A stretch of DNA of 64,000 nucleotides. It comes from Telluria mixta (GTDB taxonomy: Bacteria; Pseudomonadota; Gammaproteobacteria; Burkholderiales; Burkholderiaceae_D). The DNA is taken from positions 1,302,001 through 1,366,000 of the forward strand of contig NZ_CP119520.1 of the NCBI RefSeq assembly GCF_029223865.1, in the 5' to 3' direction. A program made the translations under genes and the position numbers. Below the pieces are notes generated by a model. It was not told the origin of the DNA and made no database searches. It saw only the letters and a list, made by a program, of their open reading frames with translations. Positions within the stretch are counted from its first letter, which is position 1. Each line of letters begins with the position of its first letter. Of the stretch, positions 1-8,277 are shown piece after piece.

Positions 1-383
1 CCCACGCCAAGCTGCAGATCGAAGACGGCAGCCCGGTAACGGAGGTCCGGCGCGTGCGCTATTTGAACAGGGAGCCGGTCTCGATCGACTACTCCTGGGT
101 AAGGCATGACGTGGGTTCGCGTCTCACGGAGAAGAACCTGCGCGAGAAAGACCTGTTTTCCCTGCTCGAAAACGAGTTGCACCAGCGGCTCCATTCCGCC
201 GACGTGGAAATCGATGCGACGTCCGCGACGAACGACGTCGCCGCCCGCCTGAAAGTCGCGCCGGGCTCGCCGATCCTGCGCATCGAGCGCCTGACGTATG
301 CGCAGGGAGAAAAACCGCTCGTATTCGAATACCTGCATTACCGCGCCGAGACGTTCAAATACAAGATGAAGGTATTGCGCTAG
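1..383 (+). CDS. GntR-family transcriptional regulator, C-terminal UTRA domain (5' partial)
   Basis: The reading frame is open from base 3 and runs off the left edge, so the N-terminal winged-helix DNA-binding domain is outside the window. The visible 126 residues look like a UTRA ligand-binding domain of the HutC subfamily: a strand reading EVRRVRYLNREPVSIDYSW, the PGSPILRIERLTY block, and a closing LVFEYLHYRAETFKY strand. Internal start codons such as the GTG at 54 are not real starts because homologous sequence continues upstream. It lies 206 bases before a twelve-gene co-directional cluster, and GTTATAAC-type half-sites sit in that gap, so it is probably the local regulator. The family assignment is firm; the target is inferred. 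Confidence 0.8.
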   Translation, partial: HAKLQIEDGSPVTEVRRVRYLNREPVSIDYSWVRHDVGSRLTEKNLREKDLFSLLENELHQRLHSADVEIDATSATNDVAARLKVAPGSPILRIERLTYAQGEKPLVFEYLHYRAETFKYKMKVLR

Positions 384-516
384 CAAGCCAGCCCTTTCGC
401 CCTGTTTTGGCCGTCCACTCCCCACAACGGCCACCTGTCGCGCCGCCCGCGCACCGTTCCTGACCATTCTTCCCTTCCAGCCCCGCGAAACACGGGGAAT
501 TCGACTGGCACACAAT

Positions 517-545
517 TTGCACAGCTTGTTATAACGAGTTATGAC
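517..545 (+). promoter_or_regulatory. Candidate sigma-70 promoter of the AprA-like cluster
   Basis: TTGCAC at 517-522 and TATGAC at 540-545 are separated by 17 bases, a good match to a sigma-70 promoter, 45 bases upstream of the first gene of the cluster. The -10 element lies inside the tandem repeat at 528-547, which would let a repressor block it. Found by eye only. Confidence 0.45.
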
Positions 546-547
546 GA
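528..547 (+). promoter_or_regulatory. Tandem 10-base repeat, candidate GntR operator
   Basis: GTTATAACGA (528-537) is followed directly by GTTATGACGA (538-547), nine of ten bases identical. The first copy contains the perfect palindrome GTTATAAC, similar to the GT/AC half-sites bound by GntR-family regulators. The repeat overlaps the candidate -10 box, one helical turn per repeat. Binding by the regulator ending at 383 is inferred. Confidence 0.45.
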
Positions 548-589
548 GGTGCGCACGGTGCCGCAAGGCGAATTTAACGAAAGGGTGAC

Positions 590-2326
590 ATGAAAACCAT
601 TGAACTGGAATACGACCTGGTGATCGTTGGCGGCGGCACGGGCGGGCCGATGGCCGCGGTGAAAGCCAAGGAAAAGAATCCGAAGTTGCGCGTGCTGGTG
701 CTGGAAAAGGCGAACGTCAAGCGCAGCGGCGCCATCTCCATGGGCATGGACGGGTTGAACAATGCGGTCATTCCCGGTCATGCAACGCCGGAACAGTATA
801 CGAAGGAGATCACGGTCGCGAACGACGGCATCGTCGACCAGAAAGGGGTGTACGCCTACGCGAGCAACAGCTACGCGATGATCGAGGAGCTCGATCGCTG
901 GGGCGTCAAGTTCGAGAAGGACGAAACCGGCGACTACGCCGTGCGCAAGGTGCATCACCTCGGCAGCTACGTCCTGCCGATGCCGGAAGGGCACCACATG
1001 AAGAAGGTGCTGTACCGCCAGCTGAAGCGCCAGCGCGTCGACATCACCAACCGCGTGGTCGCCACGCGCCTGATCACGGGCGTGAACGGCGAGATCGCCG
1101 GCGTCATGGGCTTCGATTGCCGCACCGCCGACTTTTATGTGATCAAGGCGAAGGCCGTCGTGCTGTGCACCGGCGCGGCGGGCCGTCTCGGCCTGCCCGC
1201 ATCCGGCTATATGTTCGGCACGTACGAGAACCCGACCAACAGCGGCGAAGGTCACGTCATGGCCTATCACGCCGGCGCGGAACTGACGAACCTGGAATGC
1301 TTCCAGGTCAATCCGCTGATCAAGGATTACAACGGTCCCGCGTGTGCCTACGTCACCGGCCCGTTCGGCGGCTTTACCGCGAACTCCACCGGCGCGCGCT
1401 TCATCGAATGCGACTACTGGAGCGGCCAGATGATGCTGGAGTTCTACAACGAGCTGGAAGGCGGCCGCGGTCCCGTCTTCCTGAAGCTCGATCACCTGGC
1501 GGAAGAAACGATCGCGGAGATCGAGCACATCCTGCACACCAACGAACGCCCGAGCCGGGGCCGCTTCCACGAACGGCGCGGCAACGACTACCGCCAGAAG
1601 GCAATCGAGATGCACATCTCGGAAATCGGCTTTTGCAGTGGTCACAGCGCGTCCGGCATCTGGACCAACGAACATGGCGAGTGCTCCCTCCCCGGCCTGT
1701 ACGCGGCAGGCGATTGCGCCAGCATCCCGCACAACTACATGCTCGGCGCTTTCGTGTACGGCAAATTCTGCGGCGAGAACGCAGCGGACTACATCGCCGG
1801 CAAATCGGCGACTGTCATCAACACCGACATGGTGGAAGCGGAGCGCCAACGCATCATGGCGCCGCTGTCGCGCAGCGAAGGCCTGACACCGTTCCAGGTC
1901 GAGTACAAGACGCGCCGCATCGTGAACGATTACCTGCAACCGCCGAAGGTCACGCGCAAGATGGAAATCGCGCTCGAGCGCTTCGGCGAGATCAGGGACG
2001 ACCTCGAGGAACTCAGCGCCGTCAATCCGCACGAACTGATGCGGGCAATGGAGGCGCACACGATCCGCGACTGCGCGGAACTTGCGGCGCGTTCCTCTCT
2101 GTTTCGCAAGGAAAGCCGCTGGGGCCTGTACCACCTGTGCGTCGACCATCCCGAGAAGGACGACGAGAACTGGTTCTGCCACACCAACGTCGGAAAGGGC
2201 GCGGACGGGAAGATGGCCTTCCGCAAGCGCGAGATCGAGCCCTACATCGTCGAACTGAATGCCGAAGAAAAAGCCGCGTACCAACGCCTGCGCGTGGCCG
2301 GCAGCAAAACCGCCATCGCCGTCTAA
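590..2326 (+). CDS. AprA-like FAD-dependent oxidoreductase (fumarate reductase/APS reductase flavoprotein family)
   Basis: 578 residues. The N-terminus has the FAD-binding dinucleotide fold (GGGTGG, residues 14-19), and the second FAD motif GLYAAGDC is at 369-376. The CSGHSASGIW block near residues 349-358 resembles the conserved GHAS-G-W region of the adenylylsulfate reductase alpha subunit. The protein is followed 21 bases later by a two-cluster ferredoxin with AprB-like spacing, which supports an AprA-type pairing rather than succinate dehydrogenase. No sulfate adenylyltransferase or Qmo genes are nearby, so it is unlikely to be dissimilatory APS reductase. The substrate is unknown; with a TauT-type importer and TauE-type exporter in the same operon, a sulfur compound is the leading guess. 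The start follows an AAAGGG box at 580-585. Confidence 0.82.
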   Translation: MKTIELEYDLVIVGGGTGGPMAAVKAKEKNPKLRVLVLEKANVKRSGAISMGMDGLNNAVIPGHATPEQYTKEITVANDGIVDQKGVYAYASNSYAMIEELDRWGVKFEKDETGDYAVRKVHHLGSYVLPMPEGHHMKKVLYRQLKRQRVDITNRVVATRLITGVNGEIAGVMGFDCRTADFYVIKAKAVVLCTGAAGRLGLPASGYMFGTYENPTNSGEGHVMAYHAGAELTNLECFQVNPLIKDYNGPACAYVTGPFGGFTANSTGARFIECDYWSGQMMLEFYNELEGGRGPVFLKLDHLAEETIAEIEHILHTNERPSRGRFHERRGNDYRQKAIEMHISEIGFCSGHSASGIWTNEHGECSLPGLYAAGDCASIPHNYMLGAFVYGKFCGENAADYIAGKSATVINTDMVEAERQRIMAPLSRSEGLTPFQVEYKTRRIVNDYLQPPKVTRKMEIALERFGEIRDDLEELSAVNPHELMRAMEAHTIRDCAELAARSSLFRKESRWGLYHLCVDHPEKDDENWFCHTNVGKGADGKMAFRKREIEPYIVELNAEEKAAYQRLRVAGSKTAIAV

Positions 2327-2347
2327 CCGAACAGGAAAGGAAAGAAC

Positions 2348-2581
2348 ATGACCATCGCAACCACCCGCACGCAAGCCCCGGTCGTCGTCGACCAATCGAA
2401 GTGCATCGCCGAGAAAGGCTGCACCGTATGCGTCGACGTCTGCCCCCTGGACGTGCTGGCGATCGACATCGTGAGCAACAAGGCATTCATGAAGTTCGAC
2501 GAATGCTGGTACTGCATGCCGTGCGAACAGGACTGCCCGACCGGCGCCGTGCACGTCAACATCCCCTATCTCGTGCGCTGA
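2348..2581 (+). CDS. AprB-like 2x[4Fe-4S] ferredoxin
   Basis: 77 residues. Two iron-sulfur motifs are visible: C19-x5-C25-x2-C28-x3-CP and C53-x2-C56-x2-C59-x3-CP. The widened first motif and the second one reading CWYCMPCEQDCP resemble the core of the APS reductase beta subunit, but the C-terminal tail of AprB is missing. It directly follows the AprA-like flavoprotein and is preceded by a purine-rich GGAAAGGAAAG ribosome binding site. It very likely forms the electron-transfer subunit of that flavoprotein. Confidence 0.85.
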   Translation: MTIATTRTQAPVVVDQSKCIAEKGCTVCVDVCPLDVLAIDIVSNKAFMKFDECWYCMPCEQDCPTGAVHVNIPYLVR

Positions 2582-2591
2582 GGGGACTCCC

Positions 2592-3542
2592 ATGATGGCA
2601 ACCACACTCCACGAACGGCTGCACAGCAGCGACCCGGGCGTGCGCCGCGTCGCGGTGCTGGATCTCCCCTACTCCGACGAGGAGGACGACATCGTGCCGC
2701 TGCTGGTCGCCGCGCTGGCCGACCCCGACGCGAGCGTACGGCTGGAAGCGGCCAGGGCGATCGAAGGCTATGAAGAACCGGACGTGCTCGAAGCGCTCGT
2801 GCCGCTGCTGAAGGACGTCGATCCGGAAGTACGGCGCGCGGCGGCGATCACGCTGGCCGAACTGAAGGAACCGGCGTCGGCACCGTATCTGCTGCCCTAC
2901 CTGGTCGACGAAGAAGCCTCGGTCCGGGTCGCCGCCCTGCACGCGATCCGTGCCCTGCGCGTGGAAGCGGCGTTCGAGCCCGCGATGCAGGCGCTGGGCG
3001 ACGTGGACGCCGGCGTGCGGCGCGAAGCGGTGGGCGTGCTCGGCTACCTGAAAAAGCCGGAAGCGATCGGCGCGCTGACGAATGCGGCAGCCAACGATCC
3101 GGACCAGGAAGTGCGTCGGATCGCGGTGGGCGCGCTCGGCTACGCCTCGGCGGTCAGCATCCAGCCGACGCTCGGCCGCGTCCTCGCCGATCCGGCCTGG
3201 CAGGTGCGCGAGGAAGCGGCGACGACGATGGGCAAGCTCGGGCTGGCGCTCGGCGTGCCGGACCTGGTGCGCGCCATGGATGACGAGTTCTGGCAGGTGC
3301 GCGTCAAGGCGGCGCGCAGCCTCGGCAAGCTGAAGGCGAAGCCCGCGGTGCACGCGCTGTGCGAGGCGTTGCGGCACCCGATGAGCAATCTGCGCAAGGA
3401 AGCCGTCATCGCGCTGGGCGAGATCGGCGACACGCGCGCCATCGTTCACCTGGAGCTGGCGCTGAAGGACCCGGATTCGGACGTGCGCAAGCTGTCGAAG
3501 CTGGCGCTGACGACCATCCAGCTGAACGGAGGTGCGTCATGA
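2592..3542 (+). CDS. HEAT-repeat protein (PBS-lyase-type repeats)
   Basis: 316 residues made almost entirely of about nine 31-residue alpha-helical HEAT/PBS-lyase repeats with the pattern DPD..VR..AA..LG. Examples are residues around ADPDASVRLEAARAI, DVDPEVRRAAAITL and DPDQEVRRIAVGAL. It has no signal peptide and no catalytic motif, so it is probably a cytoplasmic scaffold or a chaperone for a cofactor-bearing partner. It sits between two ferredoxin genes and overlaps the next by four bases (ATGA), indicating translational coupling. The start is the ATG at 2592; a second ATG one codon later is equally possible. Confidence 0.8.
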   Translation: MMATTLHERLHSSDPGVRRVAVLDLPYSDEEDDIVPLLVAALADPDASVRLEAARAIEGYEEPDVLEALVPLLKDVDPEVRRAAAITLAELKEPASAPYLLPYLVDEEASVRVAALHAIRALRVEAAFEPAMQALGDVDAGVRREAVGVLGYLKKPEAIGALTNAAANDPDQEVRRIAVGALGYASAVSIQPTLGRVLADPAWQVREEAATTMGKLGLALGVPDLVRAMDDEFWQVRVKAARSLGKLKAKPAVHALCEALRHPMSNLRKEAVIALGEIGDTRAIVHLELALKDPDSDVRKLSKLALTTIQLNGGAS

Positions 3543-3868
3543 CACACGTCGTCGGCGAATCGTGCATCGGCTGCAAGTACACCGACTGCGTCTCGGTGTG
3601 CCCGGTCGAGTGCTTTCATGAAGGACCGAATTTCCTCGTGATCGATCCGGAAGTCTGCATCGACTGCGGCGTGTGCGTGGCGGAATGTCCCGTCGAGGCG
3701 ATCTACGACGAAAAGGATCTGCCGGACGGGCAGAAGGACTACGTCGCGCTGAACGCCAGGCTGGCGGCCCGCTGGCCCCTGATCACGCAATCGACGGAAC
3801 CGCTGCCGGAGGCCGACGAATGGGCGTCCCGGCAGGGCAAGCGCGACCAGCTGGTGGAGGTGGCCTAG
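3539..3868 (+). CDS. 7Fe ferredoxin, FdxA type ([3Fe-4S][4Fe-4S])
   Basis: 109 residues. The N-terminus contains CIGCKYTDCVSVCPVECF and the later CIDCGVCVAECP motif, followed by a roughly 50-residue C-terminal tail, the arrangement of Azotobacter-type ferredoxin I (FdxA). It should be a low-potential electron carrier in the cytoplasm. The ATG at 3539 overlaps the stop of the HEAT gene (ATGA), so the longer upstream open frame is not used. Together with the ferredoxin-NADP reductase at 7488 it could deliver NADPH-derived electrons to the flavoprotein. Confidence 0.88.
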   Translation: MTHVVGESCIGCKYTDCVSVCPVECFHEGPNFLVIDPEVCIDCGVCVAECPVEAIYDEKDLPDGQKDYVALNARLAARWPLITQSTEPLPEADEWASRQGKRDQLVEVA

Positions 3869-3923
3869 CAACGTGGGCAATGCGTCGTTTTTCATGCTGT
3901 GACTCATTTTGGAAGGATTCAAC

Positions 3924-5339
3924 ATGACACTTCGGTTTCTCATCCGTATTGCCGCACTTTCCGCCGCTGTCCTGTTCACGTCGCCGCTGCAGGCGAAAGA
4001 GGTCGTCACGATCGGCATCGGCACGCAGAACACCACCACCAACACCGTCACCGGCGGCATCGTCATCAAGGAGCTGGGCCTGCTCGACAAATACCTGCCG
4101 AAGACGGGCAAGTACGCCAACATCGACTTCAAGCTCGACTGGCAGAACTTCACCTCCGGCCCGCCCGTGACCAACGGCATGATGGCCAACAAGATCCAGA
4201 TCGGCATGATGGGCGACTACCCGCTGCTGGTGAACGGCGCCAACGGCCAGCAAAGCAGGGGCAACGAAACGCAGCTGGTCGCCGTGATCGCCTATAACGC
4301 CTTCGGCGCCGGCAACGGCGTGGTGGTCAACAAGGACAGCCCGTATTACCAGCTGGCTGACCTGAAGGGCAAGAACGTGTCCGTGCCGTTCGGCTCGGCG
4401 GCGCACGGCATGCTGCTGCAGGCGATGCAGGCGCGCGGCTGGTCGGACGACTTCTGGAACCTCGTCAGCCAGACGCCGGAAATCGGGACCAGCAACCTGC
4501 GTGAAAAGAAGATCGACGGTCACGCCGATTTCGTCCCCTTCGGTGAGCTGCTGCCGTACCGGGGCTTCGCCCGCAAGATCTTCGACGGCGCGGAAACCGG
4601 GGTGCCCACATTCCACGGCATCGTCGTGCGCAAGGATTTTGCGGACAAGTATCCGGAAGTCGTCGTCGCCTACATCCGCGCCATGATGGATGCCGACGAC
4701 TGGGTCCGCAAGAACCCGCGACTGGCGGCCGAACAGATCGCGGCATGGACGAAGATCGAGAAAGAGGTCGTCTACATCTTCCTCGGCCCCGACGGCATCC
4801 ACACGCTGGACCCGACGATCAAGCCCCTGCTCGTGAACTCGGTCAAGACCAGCTACGGCGTGCTGCAAAAGCTGGGCAAGGTGAAGGAATTCAATGTCGA
4901 TGCCTGGGTCAACGACAGCTATCTGCGCGCAGCCTTCAAACAGCGCGGCCTCGACTACGACGCGCAGAAGCGCACGCTGGCCAACTACGACATCCAGGGC
5001 AAGGACCCGATCTGCGGCAAGACGATCACCCGTCCGAAAGACGCCGGCGAAATCTGGATCGAGGGCGGCGACATCGTGCCGCTCAGCTCCCCGGTCTGCA
5101 CCTTCATGGGGATCAGGAAGTACCAGGATGCTGGCAAGAAAATTGCTGTGGTCTATCTGTACGACCACGGACTCGGCATCAAGGTATTTGCCGACAGAGC
5201 CTTCTACGCAGTCAATGGCAGCGGCACGAAACTGGATGTCGTGCCCTTCCTGTTGAAGAAGGACGCGGAGACCAGCGCAGCAAAATCCGGAGGCACCGTC
5301 GCAACCTACGAGCAAGTGCTCGCCAAGATGGAGAAATGA
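3924..5339 (+). CDS. NitT/TauT-type ABC transporter substrate-binding protein with C-terminal extension
   Basis: 471 residues. A signal peptide with likely cleavage after LQA (about residue 24) exports it to the periplasm. The core (about residues 25-350) is like SsuA/NrtA/TauA binding proteins, with TVTGGIVIKELGL and a G-MGDYP segment. The family is usually 310-350 residues; here about 110 more follow. The extension contains ICGKTITRPKDAGEIWIEGG with C364, then VCTFMG with C392, which resembles the metal- or sulfur-handling NosL-type fold by eye only. The start at 3924 is chosen for the GGAAGGA box at 3911-3917; the in-frame TTG at 3909 has none. Confidence 0.82.
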   Translation: MTLRFLIRIAALSAAVLFTSPLQAKEVVTIGIGTQNTTTNTVTGGIVIKELGLLDKYLPKTGKYANIDFKLDWQNFTSGPPVTNGMMANKIQIGMMGDYPLLVNGANGQQSRGNETQLVAVIAYNAFGAGNGVVVNKDSPYYQLADLKGKNVSVPFGSAAHGMLLQAMQARGWSDDFWNLVSQTPEIGTSNLREKKIDGHADFVPFGELLPYRGFARKIFDGAETGVPTFHGIVVRKDFADKYPEVVVAYIRAMMDADDWVRKNPRLAAEQIAAWTKIEKEVVYIFLGPDGIHTLDPTIKPLLVNSVKTSYGVLQKLGKVKEFNVDAWVNDSYLRAAFKQRGLDYDAQKRTLANYDIQGKDPICGKTITRPKDAGEIWIEGGDIVPLSSPVCTFMGIRKYQDAGKKIAVVYLYDHGLGIKVFADRAFYAVNGSGTKLDVVPFLLKKDAETSAAKSGGTVATYEQVLAKMEK

Positions 5340-5341
5340 TC

Positions 5342-6286
5342 ATGGCTCTGATGGACCGTCACCCAATCGCACCACCGCCAGCGGCGCCGCCGCCCCACCC
5401 TATCCCCGCCGTGCCGATACGGCAGCCCAGGCTGGAAGCCATCGAAGGCGGCGCGGCCACCGCGCCCGCACCGGGCATCCCATTCTCGCTGAAGCGCTGG
5501 CTGGAGTCGGGCATCGGCGCGGCGCTGCTCGGCACCCTGTCGATCGGCGCCGTGCTGCTGGTCTGGTACCTGGCGACACGCTACAAGCTCGACGTCTACA
5601 TCCGCTTCGGAAACATCCCGACGCCGCTGGATGTGTGGCACAGCATCCTCGACGTCACGCGTTCGGACAAATTCGCGGTGAACATCGGCATCAGCATGCG
5701 GCGCGTGCTGCTCGGCTTTTCCGGCGCGGCGATCGTCGGCACGATCCTCGGCATCATGGTCGGCCGCTACCGGATCTTCCGTTCGCTGGCGCTGCCGGCG
5801 ATGGAATTGTTCCGTCCGATCCCCGCGATCGCATGGGTGCCGATGGCCATCATGCTGTGGCCCAGCAACGAGGTCAGCATCGCGTTCATCACGTTCCTGG
5901 GAGCCTTTTTCCCCATCCTGCTCAACACCATCCACGGGGTGGAGAGCGTCGACGGCGTGCTGCTGCGCGCCGCGCACAGTCTCGGTGCGAAGGAGAAGGA
6001 TGTGATCCTGTATGTCGTGATCCCCGGCGCCCTGCCGCATATCTTCACCGGCCTTGCGGTCGGCATGGGCGTCGCGTGGGTGTCGCTGATTGCGGCGGAA
6101 ATGATTTCCGGCCAGTTCGGCATCGGCTACTTCACATGGGAAGCGTATTCGCTGATTTCGTATCCCGACATCGCGCTCGGCATGATCACGATCGGCGTCC
6201 TCGGCCTCTTGTGCAGCAAGGCGATCGACCTGTGTTCCAGGCTCGCCATGCCGTGGACGGGCGCGGCGGCGGGAGCGGGAAAATGA
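5342..6286 (+). CDS. ABC transporter permease, NitT/TauT (SsuC/TauC) type
   Basis: 314 residues. A proline-rich cytoplasmic N-terminus of about 50 residues precedes six hydrophobic segments. The EAA loop typical of importer permeases is present around AAHSLGAKEKDVILYVVIPGALPHI. It forms the membrane channel with the ATPase encoded next, which overlaps it by four bases. The ATG at 5342 lies eight bases from a GGAG box; an ATG at 5336 overlaps the preceding stop and is the alternative. Confidence 0.87.
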   Translation: MALMDRHPIAPPPAAPPPHPIPAVPIRQPRLEAIEGGAATAPAPGIPFSLKRWLESGIGAALLGTLSIGAVLLVWYLATRYKLDVYIRFGNIPTPLDVWHSILDVTRSDKFAVNIGISMRRVLLGFSGAAIVGTILGIMVGRYRIFRSLALPAMELFRPIPAIAWVPMAIMLWPSNEVSIAFITFLGAFFPILLNTIHGVESVDGVLLRAAHSLGAKEKDVILYVVIPGALPHIFTGLAVGMGVAWVSLIAAEMISGQFGIGYFTWEAYSLISYPDIALGMITIGVLGLLCSKAIDLCSRLAMPWTGAAAGAGK

Positions 6287-7155
6287 GTGCGCCATCCATG
6301 AACGGCCAGGGCGGCCATATCGAAGTGCGCGACCTCGACATCAGTTTCAAGGCGCGCGGCGCGACCGTACAGGCCGTCAAGTCGGTATCGCTGGACGTGC
6401 GGCCGGGCGAATTCGTGTCGCTGATCGGCCCCTCCGGTTGCGGCAAATCCACGCTGATGAACGCGGTCGCCGGTTTCACCACGGCCGACAGGGGCGCACT
6501 GACCCTGGATGGCCGGCCCATCGCCGGGCCCGGTTCGGACCGCGGTGTCGTGTTCCAGCAATATTCGCTGTTCCCGTGGATGACGGTGCGCAAGAACGTC
6601 GAGTTCGGACTGAAGATGAAGCACGTGCCGCCGACGCAGCGCGAGACGCAGGCGCGTACCCTGCTCGGCCTCGCCGGTTTGCTGGCCTTTGAAAACCATT
6701 ATCCGGCGCAGCTGTCCGGCGGGATGAAGCAACGCGTCGGTATCGTGCGGGCGCTGGCGACCAGCCCGCAGGTGCTGCTGATGGACGAACCGTTCGGCGC
6801 GCTCGATTCGCAGACCCGTTCCGTCATGCAGGAGATCCTGACGAACATGTGGCAACGGTTAAGGCTGTCCGTGCTGTTCATCACGCACGACATCGACGAA
6901 GCGATCTTCCTGTCGGACCGCATCTATGTGATGACGGCCAGGCCGGGGCGGATCAAGGCCGACATCAAGGTGCCGCTGCCGCGCCCCCGCACACCGGACA
7001 TGATGGACACGCCGGAATTCGCGGGACTGGTCCGGGCGATCAAGAAGCTGATCCGCGAAGAAAGCCTGGCCGCGATGGGTGGCGAGTTGCGCGACGGCGG
7101 TTATGCCGGACTCAGCACGGAAATCGGACCGGAGGGGGTGGCCCATGTCCTTTGA
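6283..7155 (+). CDS. ABC transporter ATP-binding protein, NitT/TauT (SsuB/TauB) type
   Basis: 290 residues. Walker A is GPSGCGKST, the signature is LSGGMKQR, Walker B is VLLMDEPFGALD, and the switch histidine is in FITHDIDEA. This set is standard for nitrate/sulfonate/taurine importers. It energises the permease encoded immediately upstream (ATGA overlap). The C-terminus is some 30 residues longer than a minimal SsuB. The following DUF971 gene starts inside its last codons. Confidence 0.9.
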   Translation: MSAPSMNGQGGHIEVRDLDISFKARGATVQAVKSVSLDVRPGEFVSLIGPSGCGKSTLMNAVAGFTTADRGALTLDGRPIAGPGSDRGVVFQQYSLFPWMTVRKNVEFGLKMKHVPPTQRETQARTLLGLAGLLAFENHYPAQLSGGMKQRVGIVRALATSPQVLLMDEPFGALDSQTRSVMQEILTNMWQRLRLSVLFITHDIDEAIFLSDRIYVMTARPGRIKADIKVPLPRPRTPDMMDTPEFAGLVRAIKKLIREESLAAMGGELRDGGYAGLSTEIGPEGVAHVL

Positions 7156-7495
7156 CGAAGCGGCCTGGCCCGACGCCATCACCCTGAACGGCCGCGCGGG
7201 CGCTCTGGAGCTGGTATGGGGCGGCAGGCAGGCAGTGTTGTCGTACCGCGCGTTGCGCCGTTCCTGCCGCTGCAGCGTATGCGAGCAGATGCGCAGGTCG
7301 ACGGACAGCGTCCTGCCCGTTGCCGCCGACGTGGTCCTGCTGAAGATCGAACCAGTGGGCGCGACCGCCATGCAACTGGTTTTCTCGGATGGCCACGCGC
7401 GGGGGATTTATCCCTGGACGTATCTCAAACAGATGGCATTCGGCCTGACGAACGGGCTTCCCGAATCTTTGACGACAGGATGGCGTGATGAGTAA
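7145..7495 (+). CDS. DUF971 / GBBH-like N-terminal domain protein
   Basis: 116 residues with the DUF971 pattern: a basic LRRSCRCSVC segment whose cysteines could bind zinc, LKIEPVGATAMQLVFSDGH in the middle and GIYPWTYLKQM near the end. This domain is found in gamma-butyrobetaine hydroxylases and as a stand-alone protein near Fe-S assembly factors. Its role here is unknown; Fe-S maturation or electron transfer would fit the neighbours. It overlaps both neighbours (11 and 8 bases), which ties it to the operon. Confidence 0.78.
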   Translation: MSFDEAAWPDAITLNGRAGALELVWGGRQAVLSYRALRRSCRCSVCEQMRRSTDSVLPVAADVVLLKIEPVGATAMQLVFSDGHARGIYPWTYLKQMAFGLTNGLPESLTTGWRDE

Positions 7496-8261
7496 TTTCT
7501 ACGAAGCGGAGGTGTTGTCGGTGCGTCATTGGACGGACCGCCTGTTTTCATTTACCACGACACGCGAAGCGAGCTTCCGCTACCAGAGCGGGCAGTTCGC
7601 GATGATCGGACTCGAAGTGGACGGCCGGCCGCTGATGCGCGCATACAGCATGGTGAGCCCGCATTACGAAGAACAGCTCGAATTTCTCAGCATTAAGGTG
7701 CCGGATGGCCCCCTGACGTCACGCCTGCAGGACATCAAGGTCGGCGATTCGATCCTGGTCGGCCGCAAGGCGTCCGGCACGCTGCTGAGCCAGAACCTGT
7801 TGCCCGGCAAGCACCTGTACCTGCTCGGCACGGGCACCGGCCTGGCGCCGTTCATGAGCATCGTGCAGGACCCGGACATCTACGACCAGTTTGACAAAGT
7901 GATCCTCGTGCACGGCTGCCGCCACGTCAACGAACTCGCGTACCAGGAACGCATCGCGGCCGACCTGCCGAATCACGAATTCCTGGGCGACCTGGTGGCC
8001 GATCGCCTGATCTACTATCCGACGGTCACGCGTGAACCTTTCGAAAACCAGGGGCGCATTCCCGACCTGCTGCAAAGCGCACAGTTCTACGACAGGCTCG
8101 GCCTGCCGCCGCTCGACATGGCCCACGACCGCTTCATGCTGTGCGGCAGTCCGGCCATGCTGAAGGACACCGTGGAGGTGCTTGCCGGCCAGGGTCTGAA
8201 GGAAGGCAACATGAGCCATCCCGGCCATTACGTCATCGAGCGCGCGTTCGTCGACAAGTAA
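7488..8261 (+). CDS. fpr: Ferredoxin--NADP(+) reductase
   Basis: 257 residues. FAD-binding RAYSM motif (R-x-Y-S/T), then the nucleotide-binding [12 protein letters not shown] and the MLCGSPAML motif, ending in ERAFVDK, all typical of bacterial Fpr. It transfers electrons between NADPH and ferredoxin. Being inside a cluster with two ferredoxins, it is probably the dedicated electron entry point rather than the housekeeping stress enzyme. The ATG at 7488 is preferred over the GTG at 7485. Confidence 0.88.
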   Translation: MSNFYEAEVLSVRHWTDRLFSFTTTREASFRYQSGQFAMIGLEVDGRPLMRAYSMVSPHYEEQLEFLSIKVPDGPLTSRLQDIKVGDSILVGRKASGTLLSQNLLPGKHLYLLGTGTGLAPFMSIVQDPDIYDQFDKVILVHGCRHVNELAYQERIAADLPNHEFLGDLVADRLIYYPTVTREPFENQGRIPDLLQSAQFYDRLGLPPLDMAHDRFMLCGSPAMLKDTVEVLAGQGLKEGNMSHPGHYVIERAFVDK

Positions 8262-8277
8262 GGCGACAGGAGACACC

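Noticed and set aside
481..497. Terminator hairpin CCCCG-CGAAACA-CGGGG after the GntR gene
   Set aside because: Only five base pairs and no T-run, so it is too weak to call.
539..2605. 688-codon open frame on the minus strand opposite the AprA-like gene
   Set aside because: It mirrors the codon bias of the real gene in high-GC DNA, has no recognisable domain, and spans two well-supported genes.
590..3868. Dissimilatory sulfate reduction (AprBA) locus
   Set aside because: No sat, qmo or dsr genes, and the ferredoxin lacks the AprB tail; the surrounding importer and ETF point elsewhere.
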